From Candidatus Saccharimonadota bacterium (lineage in GTDB: Bacteria > Patescibacteriota > Saccharimonadia > Saccharimonadales > Saccharimonadaceae), in NCBI GenBank assembly GCA_015999875.1, contig JAECRG010000001.1:545330-609329 (forward strand): 64,000 bases of DNA, written 5' to 3'. The notes under the pieces were generated by a model. The model searched no databases. It was not told the origin of the DNA and saw only the letters and a program-made list of their open reading frames with translations. Positions 15,904 through 23,957 of this stretch are shown one piece after another. Numbering within the stretch: position 1 is the first letter of the stretch; each line of letters begins with the position of its first letter. A program made the position numbers and the translations under genes.

Positions 15904-16623
15904 TCAAAATTCTGCCACAAGTGCTTTGTGGTCAGACACTACGTCATCAAGTACTGTAAATGATTTCTCTTCTATACCACGCGTCAGTATGAAATCGCAA
16001 GCTTCTGTCTTGGTAGTGAGATAGTTGCGGGTTGTTTGAATTTCATACTCCTTGGTAAGATTTTTGAGCAAACCATCGAAAACACACATTGACTCACTTT
16101 GGCTAGTTAAATTGAAGTCTCCTGTTAATATCACCGGCTCTTTCAGCGACCGTATGTAGTGTGCGATTTGGCGACATGCTTTGACTGTTTCTTCGCTACC
16201 CAGCTTATGGGCACCGACATGATACCCGTGAGTAGTGAGTACATGCACGAGCCCGTGAGGCGTGTCTATCTGACAATGCGCCACGTTCCGAGCAGCATTG
16301 TATGGAATTTCCTGGACAAAGTCTGCTTGAAATTCGCCAGCCGTCCAAAACTCAGACGAGCTAAGGATTGGGAATTTCGACAAAATCATATTGCCACGTT
16401 GCGCCGTACTAGCCATGAATCGAAATTGCACAAGTGGACTATAGTAACTATAAGTAAACGGATACACCTGCAATATTTCCTGAATACTACCAAGTAGCTT
16501 ATGAGTAGACTCTGCGCTTAGTACTTCTTGCAAACACACAATATCAGGCTGCTCACGCTCAAATAGCTGCGCAATTGCGGGAGCTAAGTGACACGACCAA
16601 GTGTTGAGTTGTATAACTTTCAT
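15904..16623 (-). CDS. Endonuclease/exonuclease/phosphatase-family protein
   Basis: 239 residues, a compact EEP-fold hydrolase. The motifs are in order: QLNTWS (Asn ligand), CLQEVLS (metal Glu), the central His in THGYHVG, GDFNLTS (Asp/Asn pair), CDFILTRG and SDHKALVAEF (catalytic Asp-His) at the end. All the expected metal and catalytic residues are present, so it is probably active. There is no signal peptide, so it acts in the cytoplasm. The substrate (DNA, phospholipid or phosphoinositide-like) is not evident from sequence. Confidence 0.88.
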   Translation of the reverse strand: MKVIQLNTWSCHLAPAIAQLFEREQPDIVCLQEVLSAESTHKLLGSIQEILQVYPFTYSYYSPLVQFRFMASTAQRGNMILSKFPILSSSEFWTAGEFQADFVQEIPYNAARNVAHCQIDTPHGLVHVLTTHGYHVGAHKLGSEETVKACRQIAHYIRSLKEPVILTGDFNLTSQSESMCVFDGLLKNLTKEYEIQTTRNYLTTKTEACDFILTRGIEEKSFTVLDDVVSDHKALVAEF

Positions 16624-16668
16624 AGGTATTCATAATACCCCGCTTATTTGAAGTGGTCTACTCTATTT

Positions 16669-17451
16669 TTATTCGAGTTCTTTGGACAGCACGTATTTGG
16701 TCATTGCTTCAGCAAAACCGTCTTGTTCAAGCGAACCGACGATATAGTCTGCTTCTGCTTTGAGTGCGGCCGTAGCGTTGCCCATAGCCACTTTGACTCG
16801 CGCATTTTGAAACAGTGGTACATCGTTGTTACCGTCACCAATTGCGAGTGTATGCTCTTTTGGTATGCCGACGATTTCTCGGAGTGCTTCTACTCCATGA
16901 AACTTGTTGGCAAGCTCGTGTGTAATCTGAATTGCTGGGCAAGATTCACTGGTTTCAGGATGTGATCCTATACCAGAAAAGACTTGAATACCTTTCATGT
17001 CGTCGAGCTCTGCCACTGCCAGCTTGATTTGGTCTATCGTCTCCGCTACTGCGAATACACAGGGTGCATCTTCATGGATTTGATCTAGGTTGAGCTCATT
17101 GAGGGGTTGCATTTCATAACTCGATGATAGATATGCTTCTGAGCAGTATTTTTTTAGCACATTTGTAATTTGTCGCGTAGTCTGCACATCTAACCACTGT
17201 TTCCATAAGATCTCTGCGCTCACCGCATCGACGATAGTAGCACCACCATCTAAGACACATGGACCTTCGATACCAAGTGCAGTAAGTACACCTTTTGCGT
17301 GAATATATGCCCGGCCTGTCACCACGGCAATCTCGATACCACGCCGCTCCACATCTATGACAGCCTGCCTGACCACACTAGACACTTCGTTTTGCATGTG
17401 CGGAGCGAGCGTATCATCCATATCGCTCAAGACTAATTTAATTTCGGACAT
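16669..17451 (-). CDS. HAD-superfamily (Cof-type) phosphatase
   Basis: 260 residues. Motif I is SDMDDTLAP with nucleophile Asp and acid/base Asp; motif II is VTGRA; motif III/IV is LAIGDGNNDVPLF. The insertion between motifs II and III (about residues 80-180) is of the Cof/C2B cap type. These enzymes act on sugar phosphates or small phosphorylated metabolites in the cytoplasm. It ends shortly after the aspS stop, with only 2 bases between, suggesting one transcript with aspS. Confidence 0.9.
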   Translation of the reverse strand: MSEIKLVLSDMDDTLAPHMQNEVSSVVRQAVIDVERRGIEIAVVTGRAYIHAKGVLTALGIEGPCVLDGGATIVDAVSAEILWKQWLDVQTTRQITNVLKKYCSEAYLSSSYEMQPLNELNLDQIHEDAPCVFAVAETIDQIKLAVAELDDMKGIQVFSGIGSHPETSESCPAIQITHELANKFHGVEALREIVGIPKEHTLAIGDGNNDVPLFQNARVKVAMGNATAALKAEADYIVGSLEQDGFAEAMTKYVLSKELE

Positions 17452-17453
17452 TG

Positions 17454-19229
17454 CTACTGCTCAATAACTTTCAGCGATAGCTCGTCGAGTTGTGCCTGCT
17501 CGATAGTGCTCGGTGAACTCATCATCGTGTCAACACCTGAACCGTTTTTTGGAAATGCGACAACTTCACGTATGTTGTTTTCACCGACAAGTACCATAAA
17601 GATTCTGTCGATGCCAAACGCACAGCCAGCATGTGGCGGCGCACCAAATTTGAAAGCGTTGATCATAGCACCAAACTTTGCGTCTACATATTCGTGGTCG
17701 TACCCAAGTAGTCCAAAGGCTTCGTACATCACCTCTGGGTTGTGATTTCGCACAGCGCCAGAGCAAATTTCATAACCATTCATGACCATGTCATACTGAT
17801 CCGCTACAACAGCAAGTTTCTTCTCGTCGGTATCAGCAGCACGCAACGCTTCGACACCACCACGTGGCATGCTAAATGGGTTGTGACCAAAGTCTACTTT
17901 CTTTGCGCCTGCATCATACTCATAAAAAGGAAAGTCGACAATCCAGGCAAGCGCAACTTTCGTAGGATCTTTGAGTTCGAAATGATCCGCAAATTCGCTA
18001 CGCAGGCGACCAAGTACTTTGTTGACCGTAGCTTTGCCGTCTGTACCGAAGAATACTGCGTCGCCGTCCTGTGCACCAAGCTTTTGCTTGATAGCAACGA
18101 GCTCATCACTCGTCAAAAACTTAGCAATAGGAGAAACAGATTCACCGTTTTCGTATTTGATATACGCCAGACCACCCGCGCCTTCTTGCTTGGCAATCGT
18201 AGTGTAATTGTCGATCTGCTTGCGGCTCAAAGTTGCACCATTTTTGACGCAAATCGCCTTCACGACACCACCTGTCTCAAGTGTCGATTTGAACACACCG
18301 AACTCAGTAGTACGTAGATCGTCAGACAAATCGATAAGCTCCATGTCGAAGCGCAAGTCTGGCTTGTCTGAACCATAGCGATCCATCGCTTCTTGATACG
18401 GAATGCGCGGTACTTCTTCACTCACAAGTGTTTTACCGCCAAAGCTTGTAGCAAGCCGTTTAATAAGTGGCTCCATGGTACTGCGCACCACTTCGCCGTC
18501 TTCTACAAACGCCATCTCAAGGTCGAGCTGGTAAAAGTCTCCATACAGACGATCCGCACGCGGGTCTTCATCGCGGAAGCATGTAGCGATCTGATAATAG
18601 CGAGAGATACCACCGACCATCAGGAGTTGCTTGAACTGCTGCGGTGCCTGTGGAAGTGCGTAGAAACTGCCTGGATGCACACGACTTGGTACCAAGAAGT
18701 CTCGTGCTCCTTCCGGGCTTGAATTTGCCAAGATCGGTGTCGTTACCTCTGTAAAGTCATGTTCGTACATATAACTTCGCAGTACCTTGTAGTACTCAGA
18801 GCGCTTGCGTAGGGTAGTCTGCATCGACGGTCGGCGTAAATCCAGATAGCGATATTTGAGACGCAGCTCTTCGTTTGACTGCTGACCTTCGTCACGAGTC
18901 GCCACGGGTAGTGGCTCAGATTTGTTGAGTACTTCGAGAGAATCAACAACAATCTCGATACCGCCGGTAACAATATTTGGATTTTTGAGTCCCTCATCAC
19001 GATCTTTTACGGTACCACTCACGCGCAGTACATACTCATCCCGTACATGTTCGGCCAGACCAAATGCCTCTGCACGGTCTGGATTAATCACGAGCTGCAC
19101 CACGCCAGTGTGATCACGTAAATCGATAAAAATAAGTCCACCGTGGTCGCGACGGCTGTTTACCCAACCGCTAACACTAATTGTCTGTCTTGTTTGTGTC
19201 GGTGTATCAATTGCTACTGTTCGTTGCAT
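17454..19229 (-). CDS. aspS: Aspartyl-tRNA synthetase
   Basis: 591 residues, class II synthetase that charges tRNA-Asp. N-terminal OB anticodon-binding domain (WVNSRRDHGGLIFIDLRD, about 20-37), class II motif 2 (FRDEDPRADR, about 213-222), the bacterial GAD insertion domain (about 285-410), the HNPFSMP segment and motif 3 (AFGIDRIFMVL) near the end. The start at 19229 (MQRTVAI) is preferred to the longer frame at 19256 because AAGGAAG lies 6-7 bases upstream. Discriminating versus non-discriminating charging cannot be decided here; no gatCAB gene is in view. It has an unusual leader (see 19304-19351). Confidence 0.95.
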   Translation of the reverse strand: MQRTVAIDTPTQTRQTISVSGWVNSRRDHGGLIFIDLRDHTGVVQLVINPDRAEAFGLAEHVRDEYVLRVSGTVKDRDEGLKNPNIVTGGIEIVVDSLEVLNKSEPLPVATRDEGQQSNEELRLKYRYLDLRRPSMQTTLRKRSEYYKVLRSYMYEHDFTEVTTPILANSSPEGARDFLVPSRVHPGSFYALPQAPQQFKQLLMVGGISRYYQIATCFRDEDPRADRLYGDFYQLDLEMAFVEDGEVVRSTMEPLIKRLATSFGGKTLVSEEVPRIPYQEAMDRYGSDKPDLRFDMELIDLSDDLRTTEFGVFKSTLETGGVVKAICVKNGATLSRKQIDNYTTIAKQEGAGGLAYIKYENGESVSPIAKFLTSDELVAIKQKLGAQDGDAVFFGTDGKATVNKVLGRLRSEFADHFELKDPTKVALAWIVDFPFYEYDAGAKKVDFGHNPFSMPRGGVEALRAADTDEKKLAVVADQYDMVMNGYEICSGAVRNHNPEVMYEAFGLLGYDHEYVDAKFGAMINAFKFGAPPHAGCAFGIDRIFMVLVGENNIREVVAFPKNGSGVDTMMSSPSTIEQAQLDELSLKVIEQ

Positions 19230-19286
19230 ATATTCTTCCTTGAGATTTGCTATCACTAGTATATTTCGGCTGGTAGAGGGTCACTC

Positions 19287-19311
19287 GCAAATAGCACGCC
19301 AGGCTATTTGC
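19287..19311 (-). other. Hairpin in aspS leader
   Basis: Inverted repeat GCAAATAG / CTATTTGC with a nine-base loop, 58 bases upstream of the aspS start. There is no T-run after it on the minus strand, so it is not a normal terminator. The first arm contains the stop codon of the 15-codon leader frame. This may be a regulatory hairpin. Confidence 0.45.
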
Positions 19312-19351
19312 CGACCCAATCATCACTATTCTGATTACCAAACCATGTCAT
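19304..19351 (-). CDS. Possible 15-residue leader peptide upstream of aspS
   Basis: A short frame MTWFGNQNSDDWVGK begins 4 bases after the likely transcription start (extended -10 at 19362-19370) and ends in the arm of a hairpin. It has two adjacent Asp codons (GAT GAT), which would suit attenuation of aspS by Asp-tRNA supply. There are also two Asn codons. The frame is very short and could be by chance, so confidence is low. Confidence 0.3.
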   Translation of the reverse strand: MTWFGNQNSDDWVGK

Positions 19352-19361
19352 CTTGAGGTAT

Positions 19362-19370
19362 ATTTTACCA
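19362..19370 (-). promoter_or_regulatory. Extended -10 promoter for aspS leader
   Basis: Minus-strand TGGTAAAAT (TGn followed by TAAAAT) lies between the stop of the upstream gene (19388) and aspS. The predicted start near 19355 is a few bases from the leader-frame ATG at 19351. No clear -35 element. Confidence 0.4.
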
Positions 19371-19387
19371 TTTATAACAGATATGCG

Positions 19388-20422
19388 CTAGACGTCGGTG
19401 TGCTTCGGAGGATGGTTGTTGCCACGTGGATTACGCGCAGCAACCGCTCGCAAATCGTCATGCGTATCAAACTCATCGACAATCTTGCGCCCTAGTAACG
19501 CCTCGATCGCGTCTTCGAGTGTGAGTATACCGACTGTCTCGCGATATTCGTTGACTACTACGAATAAATGGTGATGTGTCCGCAAAAACGCTGCGAGCGC
19601 GTGATCGAGCGTTTGGTTTTCTTTGATGTAGTACACAGGAGTTGTCATCAAGCTTGATGCTTTATGGGTCTTCTTATCTTGAAGCTGCAAGAGGTTATGA
19701 ATATAGAGCACACCCACTACGTGGTCTACGTCACCGTCCACTACAGGAAAACGACTATGGCCTGTTTTGTGAAGCTCATCGAGCATTAGCGGACCAAGTA
19801 AATCTTCTTGCTGCACGACATCCATTACACTACGCGGAGTCATGACGGACTCTACCGTGATAGTAGAAAACTTGAGTCCGTGTCGAATTAGTTGCTGTTC
19901 CTCACGGCTGAGAATCGTGGGCAAATGTTCGATTGTATGAACAAGTTCCTCACGAGACGCAATATATGCTTCGTCTCGTACATCTCGCGGCACACTACGG
20001 AAAAACTTGAATATACCATGATGCTGCGTAATAAAAGTGAGCGTCGGACGCTCGATACGCTCATACAAATGCTGGCTCGTCTCGTGGATCGGTGGCACGC
20101 GCGCAAGTGGCCCATAGAGCAGTACACCCGCCACAGCGATGAACGAACCAAACAGCCAGCCAAATGTGGTGAGCGCAAGCAGAATAAATACGACGAGCAC
20201 CAGTGCGCCGAGGACTTTGAGGATGCCAGCCACATCATCTGCTGTCTCTTCGCGCTGCACGTCGCGAGCTACTTCTGTGTCGCCTGCTTTTACCCGCCGA
20301 GTGCGTTCGTAGACACTATAGCGAGAGCGCAGGGGCACGACACTTGCCAGCACCACTACAAGTCCGTAGAGAAACATTGTTAAAATCGCTAGAAACGTTA
20401 GCATAGTAGAGCTATTGTACAC
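19388..20422 (-). CDS. CNNM/CBS-domain membrane protein (CorC/HlyC-like)
   Basis: 344 residues. Two hydrophobic segments at the N-terminus (about 7-30 and 68-105) form a shortened CNNM-like membrane part (the usual DUF21 has three to four helices). Then come the linker with ILSREEQQLIRHGLKFSTITVESVMTPRSVMDVV, which is the typical start of CorC/HlyC CBS pairs, and two CBS repeats (about 180-305) ending in EYRETVGILTLEDAIEALLGRKIVDEFD. These proteins are linked to Mg2+/Co2+ efflux. The CorC_HlyC transporter-associated domain at the C-terminus is missing. Start is GTG at 20422 or ATG at 20404. Confidence 0.85.
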   Translation of the reverse strand: MYNSSTMLTFLAILTMFLYGLVVVLASVVPLRSRYSVYERTRRVKAGDTEVARDVQREETADDVAGILKVLGALVLVVFILLALTTFGWLFGSFIAVAGVLLYGPLARVPPIHETSQHLYERIERPTLTFITQHHGIFKFFRSVPRDVRDEAYIASREELVHTIEHLPTILSREEQQLIRHGLKFSTITVESVMTPRSVMDVVQQEDLLGPLMLDELHKTGHSRFPVVDGDVDHVVGVLYIHNLLQLQDKKTHKASSLMTTPVYYIKENQTLDHALAAFLRTHHHLFVVVNEYRETVGILTLEDAIEALLGRKIVDEFDTHDDLRAVAARNPRGNNHPPKHTDV

Positions 20423-20428
20423 TCTCAG

Positions 20429-20458
20429 TTGCCCCTACGCCAAGATCTGTACTATACT
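20429..20458 (+). promoter_or_regulatory. Promoter for DsbA-like gene
   Basis: TTGCCC, 18 bases, TATACT. Predicted start near 20465, 28 bases ahead of the ATG at 20493. An AAGGAG lies at 20472-20477 (15 bases from the ATG), with a weaker AGAG nearer the start. Confidence 0.6.
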
Positions 20459-20492
20459 AGTTAAAGTAACATAAGGAGTTTAAAGAGAAACT

Positions 20493-21179
20493 ATGGACAA
20501 ACGTACCTGGATAATCTTTGGTGTCGCCGTGATCGCTATACTAGCTGGCCTGATCGCATTTTCACGCCAAAGTTCCGTCAACGTCGATGGTGTCAATCAC
20601 AGCACCGTTCGCACTACAGGAGATGAAAACTCAACAATTGCCGATCAAATCTTTGGTAAAAAAGATAGCAAAGTTACGCTTATTGAATATGGAGACTTCC
20701 AGTGCCCAGGCTGCGGAACATTCCACAGCAACTTTGCACCCGTCATGGACGAATACAAAGACAAAATCACTTTTGTATTTCGCAACTTCCCTATCACACA
20801 GATTCATCCAAATGCACGCGTAGCCGCGGCAAGTGCCGAAGCAGCTGGCCTGCAGGGAAAATACTGGGAAATGTGGAATATCCTCTACGGCAAACAGAAC
20901 GAGTGGAGTAGTCTCGGCGCTAATGTGCGAGACGCACAGTTTGAGAAGTACGCCATGCAACTTGGCCTCGACGTCACAAAGTTCAAAGAAGATGTCGCCA
21001 GTGACAAAGTTGCCAAGAAGATCAACTTCGATCAGTCACTTGGTAAAAACAATGGGGTAACCGGTACTCCGTCATTGTTCCTCAACGGAGCAACTCTCGC
21101 AACCGATAAATATAGTTCTACGGACACTATCCGCAACACGCTTGATGCTGCGCTCAAAGAAGCTGGCATAGAGAAGTAA
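20493..21179 (+). CDS. DsbA-like membrane-anchored thiol oxidoreductase
   Basis: 228 residues. An N-terminal transmembrane/signal segment (about 6-26) without a clear cleavage site, then a thioredoxin-fold DsbA domain with the active site FQCPGCGTFH (CPGC, about residue 70) and the cis-Pro segment GVTGTPSLFLNG (about 187-198). The helical insertion between them is typical of DsbA/BdbD. It probably oxidises or isomerises disulfides in exported proteins. That fits the many Cys-paired exported proteins in this window. It has its own promoter and a terminator. Confidence 0.9.
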   Translation: MDKRTWIIFGVAVIAILAGLIAFSRQSSVNVDGVNHSTVRTTGDENSTIADQIFGKKDSKVTLIEYGDFQCPGCGTFHSNFAPVMDEYKDKITFVFRNFPITQIHPNARVAAASAEAAGLQGKYWEMWNILYGKQNEWSSLGANVRDAQFEKYAMQLGLDVTKFKEDVASDKVAKKINFDQSLGKNNGVTGTPSLFLNGATLATDKYSSTDTIRNTLDAALKEAGIEK

Positions 21180-21197
21180 TAGTTTCTCTCTACATAG

Positions 21198-21230
21198 AAA
21201 CAACCCCCTCGTAATGAGGGGGTTGTTTTT
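21198..21230 (+). terminator. Intrinsic terminator after DsbA-like gene
   Basis: AAACAACCCCCTC / GAGGGGGTTGTTTTT with a five-base loop and a T5 end, about 20 bases after the stop. Very strong. Confidence 0.9.
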
Positions 21231-21239
21231 GGCCCACGC

Positions 21240-21386
21240 CTAGTGTGCGATGTATACCTGCCACTCGGCAGGCTCTACAATCACTGCGACCTTTTTGCTC
21301 CTAGAAGCAGCATAGTCGACCTTAATCGGCATGTGTGATCTCCTTGTTAAATGCAGCTCCGCGTATTCGACCTTTAGGTTTGCCAT
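21240..21386 (-). CDS. Very small basic protein (48 or 30 aa) with strong promoter
   Basis: A frame of 48 codons runs from ATG 21386 to TAG at 21240. An internal ATG at 21332, in frame, has a strong AAGGAG seven bases upstream and gives 30 residues (MPIKVDYAASRSKKVAVIVE, then PAEWQVYIAH). The two N-termini look alike (MANLKVEYAE and MPIKVDYAA), which suggests that a short duplication made a second start. A consensus promoter (21426-21454) drives it, so it is expressed. No family recognised. The longer start has only weak ribosome-binding support. Confidence 0.5.
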   Translation of the reverse strand: MANLKVEYAELHLTRRSHMPIKVDYAASRSKKVAVIVEPAEWQVYIAH

Positions 21387-21425
21387 AAAGTTTTCTGTGT
21401 GTGTTTGACGCGGAACACAAAAGTA

Positions 21426-21454
21426 ATAATAGCAAGGTCTGACTTTTATGTCAA
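21426..21454 (-). promoter_or_regulatory. Consensus sigma-70-type promoter for the small protein
   Basis: Minus strand TTGACA, 17 bases, TATTAT: a nearly perfect vegetative promoter, predicted start about 21419, leader of 33 bases to ATG 21386 or 87 bases to ATG 21332. Confidence 0.75.
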
Positions 21455-21526
21455 CAAACCAGACAGTGCTACTGCTTATTTACCATAGTACAGTACTACC
21501 TACAGGAGCACAAGCGTGTTTATAGC

Positions 21527-21560
21527 AAAACCTCCTCGCGACTTACTGCGAGGAGGTTTT
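21527..21560 (-). terminator. Terminator after MFS exporter
   Basis: AAAACCTCCTCGC / GCGAGGAGGTTTT with an eight-base loop, 21 bases after the stop of the 21581 gene; T-run on both sides. Confidence 0.85.
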
Positions 21561-21580
21561 GAGTATGTACACCTGTCTGT

Positions 21581-23269
21581 TTATGCGACGCCGGGAGACT
21601 GATCCGGATCAGCACTCCGGAGCGGTTTCTCCTTGACCATAAACACGAGCACTGCGGCAATCAACATCATCATGGCTGATATACGGAAGATGTGCTGCAG
21701 ACTGTCGCTAAACGCATGCGTCACCCTGTAGGCAAACTCATTCTGCGACTTCTCAAACTGTTCACGAGCTTGTTGCTGGACTGCCTCAGGCAGCTTGGCA
21801 ATACTTTCGTTGAATCCATCGGTAATCTTCTGCTTCGTATCGGGCATATTGATATTGAGTAGTGTATCGGAGCTTTCGAGGCTACCAAACTTCTGCACCA
21901 CCTCACTCTGCGCAAGCTTCTTTACGTAGGCGTCGTTTTGTATGCCCACAAGTCCGTTTGCCAAGCCTGCTGTCAACATCGCACCAAACACCGCTACACC
22001 TATAGTAGAGCCGAGACTACGGAAGAGCTGACTTGAGCTCGTAGCAACACCAAGGTCTCGCTGAGCAAATTCGTTCTGTACTGCCAAGTTCATCACCGGC
22101 ATCACTACACCTAGACCCGCACCGAGGAATACCATCAGAACTGCTTCATACGTATAACTACTTTCTGGTGTGAGAGTAGAGAGACCAAATACCATGGCCG
22201 TGGCGACTACGATACCCACTTGCATGAATATCTTGTAACGACCAGTACGCGAGATGATTTGTCCCGAAGTAATCGAGGTGAACATGAGACCTCCAATCAT
22301 CGGAAGCAGCATCAAGCCAGACTCTGTCGGCGTTGCACCAAATACTTGCTGATTGAACTGCGTAAGATACAGGATTGACCCCATAAACGCAGCGCCGAAG
22401 AGCGTCGCGATACCCATGATCAGTACAAAATTGCGATTCTCAAAGAAACGAAGTGGCAAGATCGGTTCACGTGATTTTCGCTCCACCCATATGAATGCTG
22501 CAGTTGCTACGGCAACGATTGTACCCATGATGACACGGAGCCATTCTACCGTCATACCTGTTGCACTGAGCAAATCGGCAAATATCTTGTCAGTATTGTC
22601 GACAGCCAACACCAAAGTACCAAGTGCCACCGTAAGCAGAGCTGCGCCAAGATAGTCGATAACAGGCTTTTTGTCATGGCGAAGCAACGGACAAAACACA
22701 GCGATCAGCACAAAGGCAACGATCGCAATCGGCACGTTGATATAGAACGCCCAGCGCCAGTCAGTCGTAAGACCGAAAACAGTGTTACTATCTGTCAACC
22801 AACCACCTAGCAGTGGACCGACGACCGAGCTCAGCCCGAAGACGGCACCGAAAAGCCCTTGCCATTTACCTCGTTCACGAGCGGCAAATAAGTCACCGAT
22901 GATAGTAAAGGCGTTTGCAGTGATGATACCGCCCCCGATACCCTGCACTGCACGCCACAAGATTAGCTGGTTTACGTCACCAGCAAGGCCACTCATAAGC
23001 GATGCACCAGCGAAGATACCCACACCGATGAGTAGCATGATCTTACGACCGTATAGGTCAGACAGCTTACCTGCGATTGGCACCGTAATAGTGGTTGTCA
23101 GCAGATACGCCGTGACTATCCAGCTCAATGAGCTAAACGCGTTGAACTCTTCGACGATACGCCCAAGCGCCGTCGATATAATCGTCTGATCTAGGGCTAC
23201 CAAAAAGAGGCTAGCCATCACACTGAGCATGATTATTAATTTATTACGTAGCGGAAGATGATGATTCAT
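21581..23269 (-). CDS. DHA2-type (14-helix) MFS drug exporter
   Basis: 562 residues, about 14 transmembrane helices, typical of the EmrB/QacA (DHA2) group. Helix 1 has LVALDQTIISTALGRI, a DHA2 hallmark (D-x-T-[IV]-[VI]-x-x-A-L), motif A is GKLSDLYGRKIM, and motif C lies in helix 5 (GLSSVVGPLLGGWL). An extracytoplasmic loop of about 90 residues sits between the last two helices. It probably pumps out hydrophobic toxins with proton antiport. The start ATG overlaps the stop of the AbrB-type regulator gene by one base, so the regulator and pump form a unit. Confidence 0.93.
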   Translation of the reverse strand: MNHHLPLRNKLIIMLSVMASLFLVALDQTIISTALGRIVEEFNAFSSLSWIVTAYLLTTTITVPIAGKLSDLYGRKIMLLIGVGIFAGASLMSGLAGDVNQLILWRAVQGIGGGIITANAFTIIGDLFAARERGKWQGLFGAVFGLSSVVGPLLGGWLTDSNTVFGLTTDWRWAFYINVPIAIVAFVLIAVFCPLLRHDKKPVIDYLGAALLTVALGTLVLAVDNTDKIFADLLSATGMTVEWLRVIMGTIVAVATAAFIWVERKSREPILPLRFFENRNFVLIMGIATLFGAAFMGSILYLTQFNQQVFGATPTESGLMLLPMIGGLMFTSITSGQIISRTGRYKIFMQVGIVVATAMVFGLSTLTPESSYTYEAVLMVFLGAGLGVVMPVMNLAVQNEFAQRDLGVATSSSQLFRSLGSTIGVAVFGAMLTAGLANGLVGIQNDAYVKKLAQSEVVQKFGSLESSDTLLNINMPDTKQKITDGFNESIAKLPEAVQQQAREQFEKSQNEFAYRVTHAFSDSLQHIFRISAMMMLIAAVLVFMVKEKPLRSADPDQSPGVA

Positions 23270-23505
23270 TACTTCTCATCCTTCCGTAGAATCTGCTGGA
23301 ATGATTCTACGTTGTCGACCATCTTGTTCAAAAGCTGAGCAAGCTGATCCTCTTTGATAAATCCAATCCAACCGGCTTTTTCTGAGCCGAGTACATAGAG
23401 TTTATCTCCTTCATTTATCGCGAGTGCTTCTCGCGCTGCGGCTGGTATAACCACCTGGCCTTTGGTTCCGACTGTTGCGGTTCCGTAAAGTTTTTTGTCG
23501 TGCAT
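23269..23505 (-). CDS. AbrB/MazE/SpoVT-type transcription regulator
   Basis: 78 residues from the ATG at 23505, which is preferred over the in-frame GTG at 23511 because AAAGGAG precedes it by five bases. The swapped-hairpin DNA-binding domain is GTATVGTKGQVVIPAAAREALAINEGDKLYV (about residues 8-38), the AbrB signature with K-G-Q-V-x-I-P. The rest is a helix that may be for dimerisation. It leads a two-gene operon with the exporter, and the promoter contains a palindrome, so repression of its own operon is likely (inference). Confidence 0.9.
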   Translation of the reverse strand: MHDKKLYGTATVGTKGQVVIPAAAREALAINEGDKLYVLGSEKAGWIGFIKEDQLAQLLNKMVDNVESFQQILRKDEK

Positions 23506-23518
23506 ACACACTCCTTTC

Positions 23519-23554
23519 GTATACAGTATACAAAAAGTATGAAAAGTATGTCAA
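23519..23554 (-). promoter_or_regulatory. Promoter and palindromic operator of the AbrB-exporter operon
   Basis: Minus strand TTGACA (23549-23554), 18 bases, TATACT (23525-23530). The -10 lies inside GTATACAGTATAC (23519-23531), a palindrome with six-base arms around one base, and GTAT repeats recur at about 10-base spacing in the spacer. This is the pattern expected of an AbrB-type autoregulatory operator. Confidence 0.6.
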
Positions 23555-23566
23555 GTCCGATAAATA

Positions 23567-23596
23567 ATATACCCCGCTACAATGAGCGGGGTATAT
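23567..23596 (-). terminator. Hairpin terminator after GlsB-like gene
   Basis: ATATACCCCGCT / AGCGGGGTATAT around a six-base loop, 19 bases after the stop at 23615, followed by a T-rich stretch on the minus strand. Confidence 0.7.
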
Positions 23597-23614
23597 GTTG
23601 GGATTACGATGATA

Positions 23615-23881
23615 CTACGCTGTCTTAGCGCTGCCTCCGCGCACCAACTTCACTATCCAGATCAATACGATCGAGCCAAGTAGTGCGATCAAGAAGCTTT
23701 GAATATTAAACCCACTAATGTCCGCACCGAGGAACATACTTGTCAGCCATCCACCGATAAACGCACCGATGATGCCAACAACTATGTTGAGCAACAACCC
23801 CATCTGCTTATCTGTTTTCATAATGAGCGACGCCACCCATCCTGCTAAGCCGCCTAGTACTATCCAACCTATGATTCCCAT
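23615..23881 (-). CDS. GlsB/YeaQ/YmgE-family stress membrane protein
   Basis: 88 residues with three hydrophobic helices: [20 protein letters not shown] (conserved start), a central [15 protein letters not shown] helix and a third one before a basic end. This fits the transglycosylase-associated/GlsB family, known for envelope stress in Gram-positive and Gram-negative bacteria. No catalytic residues. It has AAAGGAGG as ribosome-binding site before ATG 23881. Confidence 0.92.
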   Translation of the reverse strand: MGIIGWIVLGGLAGWVASLIMKTDKQMGLLLNIVVGIIGAFIGGWLTSMFLGADISGFNIQSFLIALLGSIVLIWIVKLVRGGSAKTA

Positions 23882-23957
23882 AAAGACCTCCTTTGGTTGT
23901 TATTTGTACTTACCATTATACACCTTTGCAGCCAGTGAGTCGAACTACGACCACCCA

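Noticed and set aside
17742-18317. Plus-strand frame of 191 codons
   Set aside because: Antisense to aspS catalytic region; no plausible protein features.
19287-19311. Hairpin before aspS as an intrinsic terminator
   Set aside because: No T-run follows on either strand; listed as a leader hairpin instead.
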